A DNA stretch of 31,053 nucleotides from the NCBI GenBank assembly GCA_020634315.1, contig JACKBV010000041.1:1-31053 (forward strand), in the 5' to 3' direction. The notes beneath the pieces are model-generated. The model saw nothing but the letters and a program-made list of their open reading frames with translations. It was not told the origin of the DNA and did not search any database. Each line of letters starts with the position of its first letter. The stretch's first letter is position 1. A program made the translations under genes and the position numbers. This DNA is from Ardenticatenaceae bacterium (GTDB lineage: Bacteria; Chloroflexota; Anaerolineae; Promineifilales; Promineifilaceae). Below, one piece after another: positions 15,108 to 24,345 of the stretch.

Positions 15108-15196
15108 AGAGCGACCGCTATCTTCTTGAACCTTGATAACGCAAAAATTCATTCCTTTGACAAGGGTCGCTCTCACTTTTATGGACAGCGACCCTT
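15108..15196 (+). promoter_or_regulatory. Three GCGACC repeats at the prkA promoter
   Basis: A: AGAGCGACC (15108-15116). B: AAGGGTCGCTCT (15162-15173). C: AGCGACCCTT (15187-15196). B is a perfect complement of both A (9 bp) and C (10 bp). B lies in the promoter spacer and C spans the predicted start point, so B-C could be an operator. If transcription begins further upstream, A-B and B-C would be mutually exclusive RNA stems. No T-run follows C. Confidence 0.5.
15157..15185 (+). promoter_or_regulatory. prkA promoter candidate
   Basis: TTGACA (15157-15162), a 17-nt spacer and TATGGA (15180-15185). Start point is predicted near 15192, leaving a leader of about 35 nt with GGAG (15214-15217) as ribosome site for the prkA ATG at 15228. 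Confidence 0.55.
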
Positions 15197-15227
15197 CGTT
15201 GTTTCTAATACGTGGAGATAACAACAG

Positions 15228-17276
<2,049 letters not shown>

Positions 17277-17494
17277 TCGAGCATACGACGACCCTGCGGC
17301 AGGCTGCTTTCAGGAGAGACTTCACCGGCTAAGCCGGAAAATCGTAGGTCGGATTGCTAATCCGACTATCGGATTGTTAATCCGATTTACGCAGGAGCAA
17401 CCTCCGGGAGGTTCAGAAACCTCCCGGAGGTTATCAATGGCAGGCTTCCCACATGAGATGAACCTCCGGGAGGCTATTTGCGCAGGAGATTACC
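17277..17494 (+). repeat. Palindrome-rich spacer between prkA and yeaH
   Basis: This 218-bp gap inside an otherwise tight operon is made of palindromes: GTCGGATTGCTAATCCGAC and ATCGGATTGTTAATCCGAT side by side (about 17350-17385), AACCTCCGGGAGGTT followed by AACCTCCCGGAGGTT (about 17399-17432), and GATGAACCTCCGGGAGG (17457-17473). The last is the exact complement of units in the array at 26325-26568. AGGAG before the yeaH ATG is intact. The repeats may act as processing or attenuation hairpins between prkA and yeaH. Confidence 0.6.
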
Positions 17495-18613
17495 ATGCTT
17501 GAAACCCAATTCAGCACAGCGCACCGCATTGATCGAGATGTCGGCCGTTTCCGCCAGATTGTACGCGGGCAAGTGCGGCGCAATTTGCGCAAGTACATGT
17601 CCAGTGGCGAATTAGTTGGCCGACAAGGGAAAGACCTGGTCAGTATTCCCGTGCCACAAATTGAGCTGCCACATTTCAAGTTTGGCAGCAAACAAGCGGG
17701 CGGTGTTGGGCAAGGCGATGGCGATGTAGGCACACCCATTGGCCCCGGCGATCCTGGCGATGGCAGCGGGCAGGCAGGCGATCAACCCGGCGCACATCTA
17801 ATCGAAGTGGAATTGACGCTGCAAGAATTAGCCGAAATTTTGGGTGAAGAGTTGGAACTGCCACGCATTGAACCCAAAGGCAAACAAAATATTACTGCCG
17901 AAAAAGCGAAATACAACAGCATTCGCCGTACCGGCCCGGAGGGATTGCGATCTTTCAAGCGCACATACCGCGAAGCGTTGAAGCGGCAAATGGCAACTGG
18001 AACGTACAATCCGCAAAAGCCGGTGATCATCCCGATTCGGGATGACATGCGTTACCGCTCCTGGACGACGCAGCCACAGCCGCAAAGTAATGCGGTCATC
18101 TTTTACATGATGGATGTATCGGGCAGTATGACTAACCACAAAAAAGAGTTGGTGCGCCTGACCGCTTTTTGGATCGATACCTGGCTGCGTGCCAATTATA
18201 AGAATCTCGAGGTGCGTTATATTGTCCACGATGCAGCCGCAAAAGAGGTGGATCAACATACCTTTTATCATTTGCGGGAAAGCGGTGGCACACGTATTTC
18301 TTCGGCCTACAAATTGTGCCAGCAATTGATTGAGCAAGCGTACAACCCGGCGGATTGGAACCTGTACGCATTCCATTTTTCGGATGGGGAAAATTTTGGC
18401 GGGCATGACGATGAAATTTGCAAACAGTTGTTGCAAGAGAAGCTGCTGCCGGCCGTTAATTTGTTTGGGTATGGACAGGTTCCTGGCGGATTCGGCCGTA
18501 TGTTTATTTCCACGCTCCTAGAAATTGAGAATGAAAAGCTTGTCGCCTCGCGTATCAAAGGGCGCGAGGCGATTTATGACGTGTTGAAATCATTTTTGGG
18601 GAAAGGGCTATGA
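17495..18613 (+). CDS. yeaH: DUF444 (YeaH/YhbH) von Willebrand-A-like protein
   Basis: Protein of 372 residues in the YeaH/YhbH family, usually found with PrkA and SpoVR. After a basic N-terminus and a Gly-rich linker (about 75-105, GGVGQGDGDVGTP), the C-terminal half is a vWA-like domain with a MIDAS-type DVSGS (Asp207, Ser209, Ser211), and later SGGTRISSAY and FSDGENFGGHDDE, which fit the other metal-ligand positions. Required for spores in Bacillus relatives and for stress responses in enterobacteria; the molecular role is not settled. AGGAG lies before the ATG. Its end overlaps the spoVR start by 4 bp (ATGA), showing translational coupling. Confidence 0.92.
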   Translation: MLETQFSTAHRIDRDVGRFRQIVRGQVRRNLRKYMSSGELVGRQGKDLVSIPVPQIELPHFKFGSKQAGGVGQGDGDVGTPIGPGDPGDGSGQAGDQPGAHLIEVELTLQELAEILGEELELPRIEPKGKQNITAEKAKYNSIRRTGPEGLRSFKRTYREALKRQMATGTYNPQKPVIIPIRDDMRYRSWTTQPQPQSNAVIFYMMDVSGSMTNHKKELVRLTAFWIDTWLRANYKNLEVRYIVHDAAAKEVDQHTFYHLRESGGTRISSAYKLCQQLIEQAYNPADWNLYAFHFSDGENFGGHDDEICKQLLQEKLLPAVNLFGYGQVPGGFGRMFISTLLEIENEKLVASRIKGREAIYDVLKSFLGKGL

Positions 18614-20064
18614 CTCTTTCGCGCGAACTGGCAAATTTACAGGCTCGAATTGAGATATATGCGCGTGAATATGGATTAGATTTCTGGGAAATCCGGTATG
18701 AAATGCTGGATTATCGCATGATTAATCTGGTGGCTGCCTATGATGGGTTTCCGACGCGTTATCCGCATTGGCGTTTTGGTATGGAATATGACCGGCTGTC
18801 CAAAAGTTACGCCTATGGCTTGCATCGCATTTACGAAATGGTGATCAACACCAATCCAGTTTACGCCTATTTGCTTAAAAGTAATTTGCCAGTGGATCAG
18901 AAGTTGGTGATGGCGCATGTGTGCGGCCATGCCGACTTTTTTAAGAATAATCTCTGGTTTGCGCACACCAACCGAAAAATGTTAGACGAAATGGGCAACC
19001 ATGCGGCTCGGATTCGCAGCTATATTGCACGGTATGGGCTGGAGGCGGTGGAAGATTTTTTGGATGCCTGCCTTTCGCTCGATAATTTGATTGACATCCA
19101 TGCACCGGGGGTGCAGCGACAAACACAACTTGAGGATACCGATGATGAGGCAGCGCCGCCAACTGTGCGCAAGATCAAGGCCAAAGAGTACATGGATGAC
19201 TATATTAACCCGCCGGAATTTTTGGCCGAACAACAGCGCAAATTGCAAACGGCCGTACAGCAACAAAAGCAATTTCCGCCAGAACCCCGCCGGGATGTGC
19301 TGCTATTTTTAGCGCACTATGCACCACTGGAAAACTGGCAGCGTGATGTGCTGGGCATTGTGCGCGAGGAGGCTTACTATTTTGCGCCGCAGCGCCAGAC
19401 CAAGATCATGAATGAGGGATGGGCCTCGTTTTGGCACAGCACCATCATGACGCAAAAAGCGCTAGAGCCGGAAGAACTCATTGATTATGCCGACCATCAC
19501 TCTGGAACTGTGGCCGCGCATCCGGGGCAGCTCAACCCATATCGCCTGGGTTTGCAACTCTTGCAAGATATTGAAGATCGCTGGAATCGCGGCGCGTTTG
19601 GGCCGGAGTATGAACAATGTGATGATTTGGAAGCAAAGCAAAATTGGGATTTGCAGCTCGGTTTGGGGCGTACCAAGCTGTTCGAGGTACGGCGAATTTA
19701 CAACGACGTGGGCTTTATTGACACGTTCATGACAGAAGATTTTGCGCGGCGACACAAATTGTTTACGTTTGCCTATAATGACGAAAGTAAAAGCTATGAG
19801 ATCGCCAGCCGTGAATTTCAAGCCATTAAGCAAAAGCTTCTTTTTCAGTTAACGAATTTTGGTCAACCCATCATTGATGTCGTGGATGCCAATTATGCGA
19901 ATCGGGGTGAGCTGTATCTGGTGCATCGGCATGAAGGCATTGACCTGGATGTCCCTTTTGCAGAAGCAACGTTAAGTAACTTGCATAAAATCTGGGGGAG
20001 GCCAGTGCATATTGAAACGATTGTGGATGGCAAAATCAAGCTGTTTTCGGTTGAAAATGATTAG
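18610..20064 (+). CDS. spoVR: SpoVR/YcgB family protein
   Basis: Protein of 484 residues, the normal SpoVR length. Family-typical stretches include FWEIRYEMLDYRMINLVAAYDGFPTRYPHW near the N-terminus, HVCGHADFFKNN, and MNEGWASFWH. The many conserved His/Glu residues suggest a metal site, but the activity is unproven. Named for spore cortex formation in Bacillus, it is widespread in non-sporulating bacteria together with PrkA and DUF444, as here. Start overlaps yeaH by 4 bp. The 3' end overlaps the convergent Mrp-type gene by 4 bp, so there is no room for a terminator between them. Endospore genes are not otherwise seen in the window. Confidence 0.93.
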   Translation: MTLSRELANLQARIEIYAREYGLDFWEIRYEMLDYRMINLVAAYDGFPTRYPHWRFGMEYDRLSKSYAYGLHRIYEMVINTNPVYAYLLKSNLPVDQKLVMAHVCGHADFFKNNLWFAHTNRKMLDEMGNHAARIRSYIARYGLEAVEDFLDACLSLDNLIDIHAPGVQRQTQLEDTDDEAAPPTVRKIKAKEYMDDYINPPEFLAEQQRKLQTAVQQQKQFPPEPRRDVLLFLAHYAPLENWQRDVLGIVREEAYYFAPQRQTKIMNEGWASFWHSTIMTQKALEPEELIDYADHHSGTVAAHPGQLNPYRLGLQLLQDIEDRWNRGAFGPEYEQCDDLEAKQNWDLQLGLGRTKLFEVRRIYNDVGFIDTFMTEDFARRHKLFTFAYNDESKSYEIASREFQAIKQKLLFQLTNFGQPIIDVVDANYANRGELYLVHRHEGIDLDVPFAEATLSNLHKIWGRPVHIETIVDGKIKLFSVEND

Positions 20065-20876
20065 CCGGAATTGATGCTGAGTTGTTCCCGTAAAACGGCC
20101 GTTATCGCCATAAACGCCTCACCTTGCACATTTTCCGGTTGTTGATGCATCAAGGGGTCTGCGCGGTTGATCCCCTGCGAAATCTCCGGCAGCAGCGGCA
20201 CCCGGCCAATAACCGGCACATCTGCCAATGCTGGCGGTCGCCACTGCTGCGACCGCTGGAAAATCTCGTGACGTTCACCACAACCAGGGCAAACAAAATA
20301 ACTCATGTTCTCGACGACACCGAGGATCGGCACGCCAGCATCACGGAATAATTGCAGAGAACGGCCGGCATCTAACAGGCTTAAATCTTGCGGCGTGGTG
20401 ACAATCACAGCGCCGCTTAACTGCACCAGGCGCAGTAAATCTTCCTGTGGCTGACCGGCAGAAGGCGGCAAATCCACCAGCAGATAATCCAATTCGCCCC
20501 ACACCACATCTTTAAGTGTTTGTACGACCAATTGCCCTGCGGCACTGGCTGGCGGGTTAATTACCTGCTGCTCGGCGACGAGCAAGCCAACCGACATCAC
20601 TTTCAAGCCAAAACGGGTCAGCGGTTGAATGTAAGCGGGGGCATGTACACGGCGAAGCACAGGCACAAACGCTTCGCTTTCTTTGTAGCGTCGCACACCC
20701 AACATGCGCGGCACATTGGGACCATAAATATCTGCATCGAAAATGCCGACGCTGGCACCAGAGCGTTGCAAGGCCAGCGCCAGGTTTACCGTTACCGTCG
20801 TCTTGCCAACGCCTCCTTTGCCACTGGCAATAACGAGGATGTGTTTTATACCGGGAAGGAGTAATTTTGTGTTCAT
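20061..20876 (-). CDS. mrp: Mrp/NBP35-type P-loop ATPase, short form
   Basis: Protein of 271 residues. The deviant Walker A motif ASGKGGVGKTT follows directly after a short N-terminus; FDADIYGPNVPRMLG and LLVDLPPS are the switch and Walker B regions. CPGCGERHEIF holds the CxxC that bridges Fe-S clusters in Mrp/ApbC/NBP35 dimers, so a role as Fe-S carrier is likely. It lacks the N-terminal DUF59/MIP18 domain common in bacterial Mrp. An ATG at 20903 would add nine residues; neither start has a clear ribosome site, and 20876 is preferred because it fits family N-termini. Divergent from htrA, with shared TTAA repeats between them. An octamer at 20095-20102 encodes T-A-V. Confidence 0.85.
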   Translation of the reverse strand: MNTKLLLPGIKHILVIASGKGGVGKTTVTVNLALALQRSGASVGIFDADIYGPNVPRMLGVRRYKESEAFVPVLRRVHAPAYIQPLTRFGLKVMSVGLLVAEQQVINPPASAAGQLVVQTLKDVVWGELDYLLVDLPPSAGQPQEDLLRLVQLSGAVIVTTPQDLSLLDAGRSLQLFRDAGVPILGVVENMSYFVCPGCGERHEIFQRSQQWRPPALADVPVIGRVPLLPEISQGINRADPLMHQQPENVQGEAFMAITAVLREQLSINSG

Positions 20877-20932
20877 TGTGCTGGTATTATTCAGCCACAC
20901 CATGGCAGAGGCAAATAATTACAGGGAAGCTC

Positions 20933-20983
20933 TTAAACTGAATTTAAGGTCGCTTTAAACCAATTTGCAGGTTGAGGTAACAA
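20933..20983 (+). promoter_or_regulatory. Triple TTAA repeat and putative htrA promoter
   Basis: TTAAAC (20933), TTAAGG (20944) and TTAAAC (20955) are spaced exactly 11 bp, as in OmpR/PhoB-class operators. The last could serve as -35, with TAACAA (20978-20983) as -10 after 17 nt. Such overlap is typical of response-regulator-activated promoters. The core TTAAGGTnnCTTTAA is shared with the site upstream of the ECF sigma gene. It could also act on the divergent mrp gene, whose start lies about 57 bp away. Confidence 0.55.
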
Positions 20984-21110
20984 TTCTTTTACGTCTGCAC
21001 AGCAAACTTAAGCACATCGTCAAAACAGGGTCAGGCAATTGGCACGTTCACCATCAGACACATGCTTCTCCGCCAATTAGCCAGCCCATTAGTTTGTTAT
21101 GGAGGTTATG

Positions 21111-22274
21111 ATGCGTAAATTGGTTTTTGGACAAGGGATACTGCTTTTGATTGTAGCGTTTGTGATGAGTGGCTGCGCCGGTTTTGCAACAGGCGCGGAC
21201 GCGGAAATAATTCCGGTCGTGGGAGGGAATACGGCCGTTTCCACTTCCCCCACCTTCACCAACAACCCCACCACCCCACTCAATCCCGTCGTTTCCGTGG
21301 ATGGGTCTCTCGTCAATCTGTTAGAACAAGAACAAGCCTTTATTGATGTCTACAATCGAGTCAATCCGGCCGTTGTCAACATCGCCGTTGGCGGCGGACA
21401 GGGTTCCGGCTTTCTCTACGACACACAAGGCCATTTCGTCACCAACAACCATGTCGTCGACAGTGGCGGCAGCATTGTCGTCACATTCAGCGATGGCAGC
21501 CAATCGAGCGCCCGCGTTGTCGGTACAGACCCCGATTCCGACCTGGCCGTCATTCGCGTGGATCAGCTTCCGGCCAATGTGGTGCCGGTAACGCTTGCCG
21601 ATTCAGATGCCCTGCAAGTAGGACAGTTTGTCATTGCCATTGGCAACCCATTTGGGCTGCAAGGCTCCATGACCACCGGCATCGTCTCCGCATTGGGACG
21701 CTTACTGCCCAGCAGCACGAGCAACGGCGCCAGCTACAGCATTCCCGATGTCATCCAGACAGATGCCGCCATTAACCCCGGCAACTCCGGCGGGCCACTG
21801 CTTGATGTGCAGGGACGGGTCATTGGCGTCAACAGCGCCATTGAATCGCCGGTACGCGCTTCATCCGGTGTGGGCTACGCCGTGCCCAGCAACATTGTCG
21901 ATGCCGTTGTGCCCCAGTTGATTGCCAGCGGTCGAGTGGCGCACCCCTGGCTGGGCATTGCCGGAACATCAATGACAGAAAGCATTGCCGAGGCGATGGG
22001 CTTGGCCGAATCGCAACGTGGCGTGTTGATTAGCAGCGTCACGGCGGGCGGGCCAGCGGCAGCGGCCGGGCTGCGTGGTGGCAGTGGCAGCAGTGGTCTG
22101 GGCGGCGATGTGATTGTGGGAATAGACGGCCGTTCCGTCGCCGAATTCGATGACCTGTTAGGCTACATTGTGCAATACACCACTGTCGGCCAAACCATTC
22201 AGTTGGACGTGCTGCGCAATGGCACACTCAACACCGTCCCCCTCACCTTGCAGGCTCGTCCCAGCAGCAGTTAA
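21111..22274 (+). CDS. htrA: HtrA/DegP-like serine protease, lipoprotein form with PDZ domain
   Basis: Protease of 387 residues acting outside the cytoplasm. The signal peptide ends VMSGC (Cys22, lipobox), so it is membrane-tethered by lipid instead of the usual transmembrane helix. A Thr/Pro-rich linker (about 40-65) precedes the chymotrypsin-like domain with His114 (TNNHVV), Asp144 (DSDLAV) and Ser226 (NPGNSGGP). One PDZ domain (about 290-385) follows with GVLISSVTAGGPAAAAGLRGG. The ATG at 21111 is chosen because GGAGG sits 5 nt before it; an ATG at 21099 would enclose the ribosome site. Expected to degrade misfolded envelope proteins. Upstream TTAA repeats suggest response-regulator control. 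Octamers encode N-T-A-V in the linker and D-G-R in the PDZ. Confidence 0.94.
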   Translation: MRKLVFGQGILLLIVAFVMSGCAGFATGADAEIIPVVGGNTAVSTSPTFTNNPTTPLNPVVSVDGSLVNLLEQEQAFIDVYNRVNPAVVNIAVGGGQGSGFLYDTQGHFVTNNHVVDSGGSIVVTFSDGSQSSARVVGTDPDSDLAVIRVDQLPANVVPVTLADSDALQVGQFVIAIGNPFGLQGSMTTGIVSALGRLLPSSTSNGASYSIPDVIQTDAAINPGNSGGPLLDVQGRVIGVNSAIESPVRASSGVGYAVPSNIVDAVVPQLIASGRVAHPWLGIAGTSMTESIAEAMGLAESQRGVLISSVTAGGPAAAAGLRGGSGSSGLGGDVIVGIDGRSVAEFDDLLGYIVQYTTVGQTIQLDVLRNGTLNTVPLTLQARPSSS

Positions 22275-22302
22275 TGACATAAGCTGCTTCAGGCGGTATA
22301 AT
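22274..22302 (+). promoter_or_regulatory. Promoter of the 57-residue gene
   Basis: ATGACA (22274-22279; 5 of 6 to TTGACA), a 17-nt spacer and TATAAT (22297-22302). It begins on the last base of the htrA stop codon. Start point is predicted near 22309. Confidence 0.65.
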
Positions 22303-22316
22303 TAGCTCATCAATTT

Positions 22317-22343
22317 ATCGGGCGATTCGTGGAATCGCCCGAT
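22317..22343 (+). other. Perfect hairpin between htrA and the small gene
   Basis: TCGGGCGATT (22318-22327) and AATCGCCCGA (22333-22342) pair perfectly around CGTGG, with an outer A-T pair. Tail TCTGTTTG is only moderately T-rich. It may terminate htrA, or cap the 5' leader of the small-gene mRNA, which would start about 8 nt before it. Confidence 0.6.
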
Positions 22344-22363
22344 CTGTTTGTAGGAGTGGACCA

Positions 22364-22537
22364 TTGAGCGACGAAGAAGTGATGCAACCGGACCTGTTTG
22401 GCGTCAGCCAAAAACGTGAACAAAGCAAACAAGCCGTGATTAAACGTAATCAGGCAGACAAAGCGGCAGGCATCAAACCCGTTCCTAAACCTTTATTCGA
22501 AGACCCAACCACACCCACAAACAAGAATGTGGACTAA
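22364..22537 (+). CDS. Small hydrophilic protein, 57 residues (TTG start)
   Basis: Unrecognised small gene. It starts at TTG 22364 with AGGAG 7 nt upstream (22352-22356), and ends at TAA 22535-22537. It has its own near-consensus promoter, a 5' hairpin and a downstream terminator, so the case for a real transcription unit is good. The protein begins MSDEEVMQPDLFGVSQ, continues with a Lys/Gln/Arg-rich, probably helical segment (QKREQSKQAVIKRNQADK), and ends Pro-rich. It has no Cys, signal peptide or membrane segment. A small cytosolic protein or a nucleic-acid-binding peptide are guesses only. Confidence 0.6.
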   Translation: MSDEEVMQPDLFGVSQKREQSKQAVIKRNQADKAAGIKPVPKPLFEDPTTPTNKNVD

Positions 22538-22619
22538 ACTTTGTGTAATATGTTAACTTATCTCACTTTATGTTAGTCTCTCTGGCACAATTGAATAAAT
22601 TATGAGTTACTCATAAAAT

Positions 22620-22657
22620 AATCCCCGGTCGAGTAAACTTGACCGGGGATTGTTGTT
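22620..22657. terminator. Intrinsic terminator, probably bidirectional
   Basis: AATCCCCGGTC (22620-22630) and GACCGGGGATT (22641-22651) form a perfect 11-bp stem with a 10-nt loop, followed by GTTGTTT. It separates the small gene (+) from the convergent aldehyde dehydrogenase gene (-). Confidence 0.85.
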
Positions 22658-22669
22658 TAGAACGCAATC

Positions 22670-24280
22670 TTATTTTTTAGCGCGGAATAGGGTAAGGGCT
22701 AAGGCGGCAACGGCCGTTGCCGCCCCCGCCAACCGCGCAATCTTCCCCATATCCGGCTGCAATTCCTCGTCCGTCAACGCATCCGTCAGCGGTTGCAGCC
22801 GTTGTCGCGGCGTCACACCAAACGACATGCGCATAATCGCCGCCCCCAGCTTGTAATGATTCGGTTCACGCATTCGCGTCGCCAGATCAATGGGCAAGGG
22901 AGGACGGCCAATGGCATAGGAGCGCATTTGCGTAAATTGCAGCACCTCCTCCTTGCCATGCGTACGCGCATTCCCCGACTGCTTCACCCCGCCAAACGGC
23001 AGCAACGAAACGGGATAATGGGAAATGGCGTCATTGACATTCACCGATCCCACATCGAGGCGGTGCGCCACGCGCTTTGCCTGGCGCATGTTGTTGCTCC
23101 ACACCGACGCGCTCAAGCCATACACGCTGTCATTCGCCAGCCACAATGCCTCGGTCTCGTCCTTCACCTTCATCACCGGCATGATCGGGCCAAACGTCTC
23201 TTCTTGCATCAGCTTCATGTCGTGCGTCACATCCACAATAATCGTCGGCTCGACAAACAAACCATCAATTTTGCCGCCATAGATAATGCGTGCGCCCTTA
23301 GCCAGCGCATCATCTAATTGATCCTGCACAATCTGCAACTGGCGCTCAAACGTCAGCGGCCCCATGTTATTTTCGTTACGAATGTCCGCCACATACCCCT
23401 GTTTGATCTGCTTCGCTTCGCTGACGGCCTGGCGCAAAAATTCATCATAAACGGATTCGACAACATAGACTCGCTCAATGCCCATGCACGTCTGGCCGGT
23501 ATTGTAAAATGCGCCCCACGTTCCCCATTTGGCGGCGGCGGCTATGTCGGCGCTTTCTAAGACAATCATGGGGTCTTTGCCGCCCAACTCGGCAATGAAG
23601 GGGGTCATGGTTTCCGCAGTTGCCTTGGCAATCTTGCGCCCAGTGCCGGTGGAACCGGTGAGGAAAACGAGGTCGGGGCTGCTTTGCACGACGGCCGCGC
23701 CAATATCGGGGCCACCATGCAGCACGCGCACAAAGGGAGATAATTCGGGCACGCGTTTAATCAAACTCTCGACCAGGACGCCGGTAGCGGCCGTTACCTC
23801 AGAAGGCTTGAGCACCACCGTATTGCCGGCTAACAATGCCGAACACACAACCGGCATCGTCAAGTCAAAGGGGTAATTCCAGGGGCCAATAACGGCCACC
23901 ACGCCATAAGGATGTGGCTCTTTGTAATAGCTCTTGAACACATACAGCCCCGGTGGCACACGCCGCCGTTTTAACCAGACAGGCGCATTGCGGTAATATT
24001 GGTGCAGCCTGTCCACTGTCATCATCACTTCAATTAAGCCATCTTGCCGACTTTTGCCGGTATCTTGATTGAGAACGGCCGTAATTTCGTCCAGGGAATC
24101 GATAATCACTTCTTGCAATTGGCGCAGCACGGTAATGCGGTCTTTTAACGGCCGTTTCCGCCACACCTGAAACGCCTGCCGCATATCCTTAATCGCCCTG
24201 GTCACATCCTCAGTCGTTGCCGACTGCACCTCGCCAAACGCTTCCCCCGTTGCCGGGTTGATAAAGGGTAATGTACTCAT
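22670..24280 (-). CDS. Aldehyde dehydrogenase with C-terminal membrane tail
   Basis: NAD(P)-dependent aldehyde dehydrogenase of 536 residues. Catalytic Glu231 (AELGGKD) and Cys265 (NTGQTCMG) are 34 residues apart, as in the ALDH superfamily; GSTGTGRKIAKA is the cofactor-binding turn. The C-terminus extends past the catalytic fold and ends in a hydrophobic helix, LAGAATAVAALALTLFRAKK, like the tail anchor of fatty aldehyde dehydrogenases. The ATG at 24280 follows GGGAG. It lies 65 bp downstream of the GMC oxidoreductase gene, which has a similar tail, suggesting stepwise oxidation of an alcohol to an acid at the membrane (inference). Substrate unproven. An octamer encodes T-A-V within the tail helix. 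Confidence 0.9.
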   Translation of the reverse strand: MSTLPFINPATGEAFGEVQSATTEDVTRAIKDMRQAFQVWRKRPLKDRITVLRQLQEVIIDSLDEITAVLNQDTGKSRQDGLIEVMMTVDRLHQYYRNAPVWLKRRRVPPGLYVFKSYYKEPHPYGVVAVIGPWNYPFDLTMPVVCSALLAGNTVVLKPSEVTAATGVLVESLIKRVPELSPFVRVLHGGPDIGAAVVQSSPDLVFLTGSTGTGRKIAKATAETMTPFIAELGGKDPMIVLESADIAAAAKWGTWGAFYNTGQTCMGIERVYVVESVYDEFLRQAVSEAKQIKQGYVADIRNENNMGPLTFERQLQIVQDQLDDALAKGARIIYGGKIDGLFVEPTIIVDVTHDMKLMQEETFGPIMPVMKVKDETEALWLANDSVYGLSASVWSNNMRQAKRVAHRLDVGSVNVNDAISHYPVSLLPFGGVKQSGNARTHGKEEVLQFTQMRSYAIGRPPLPIDLATRMREPNHYKLGAAIMRMSFGVTPRQRLQPLTDALTDEELQPDMGKIARLAGAATAVAALALTLFRAKK

Positions 24281-24345
24281 CGGGAACTCCCTTAAAAATA
24301 GCCTCCCCAAGGCTTGTCTCCCCTGGGTTGGTCATCCGTATATGG

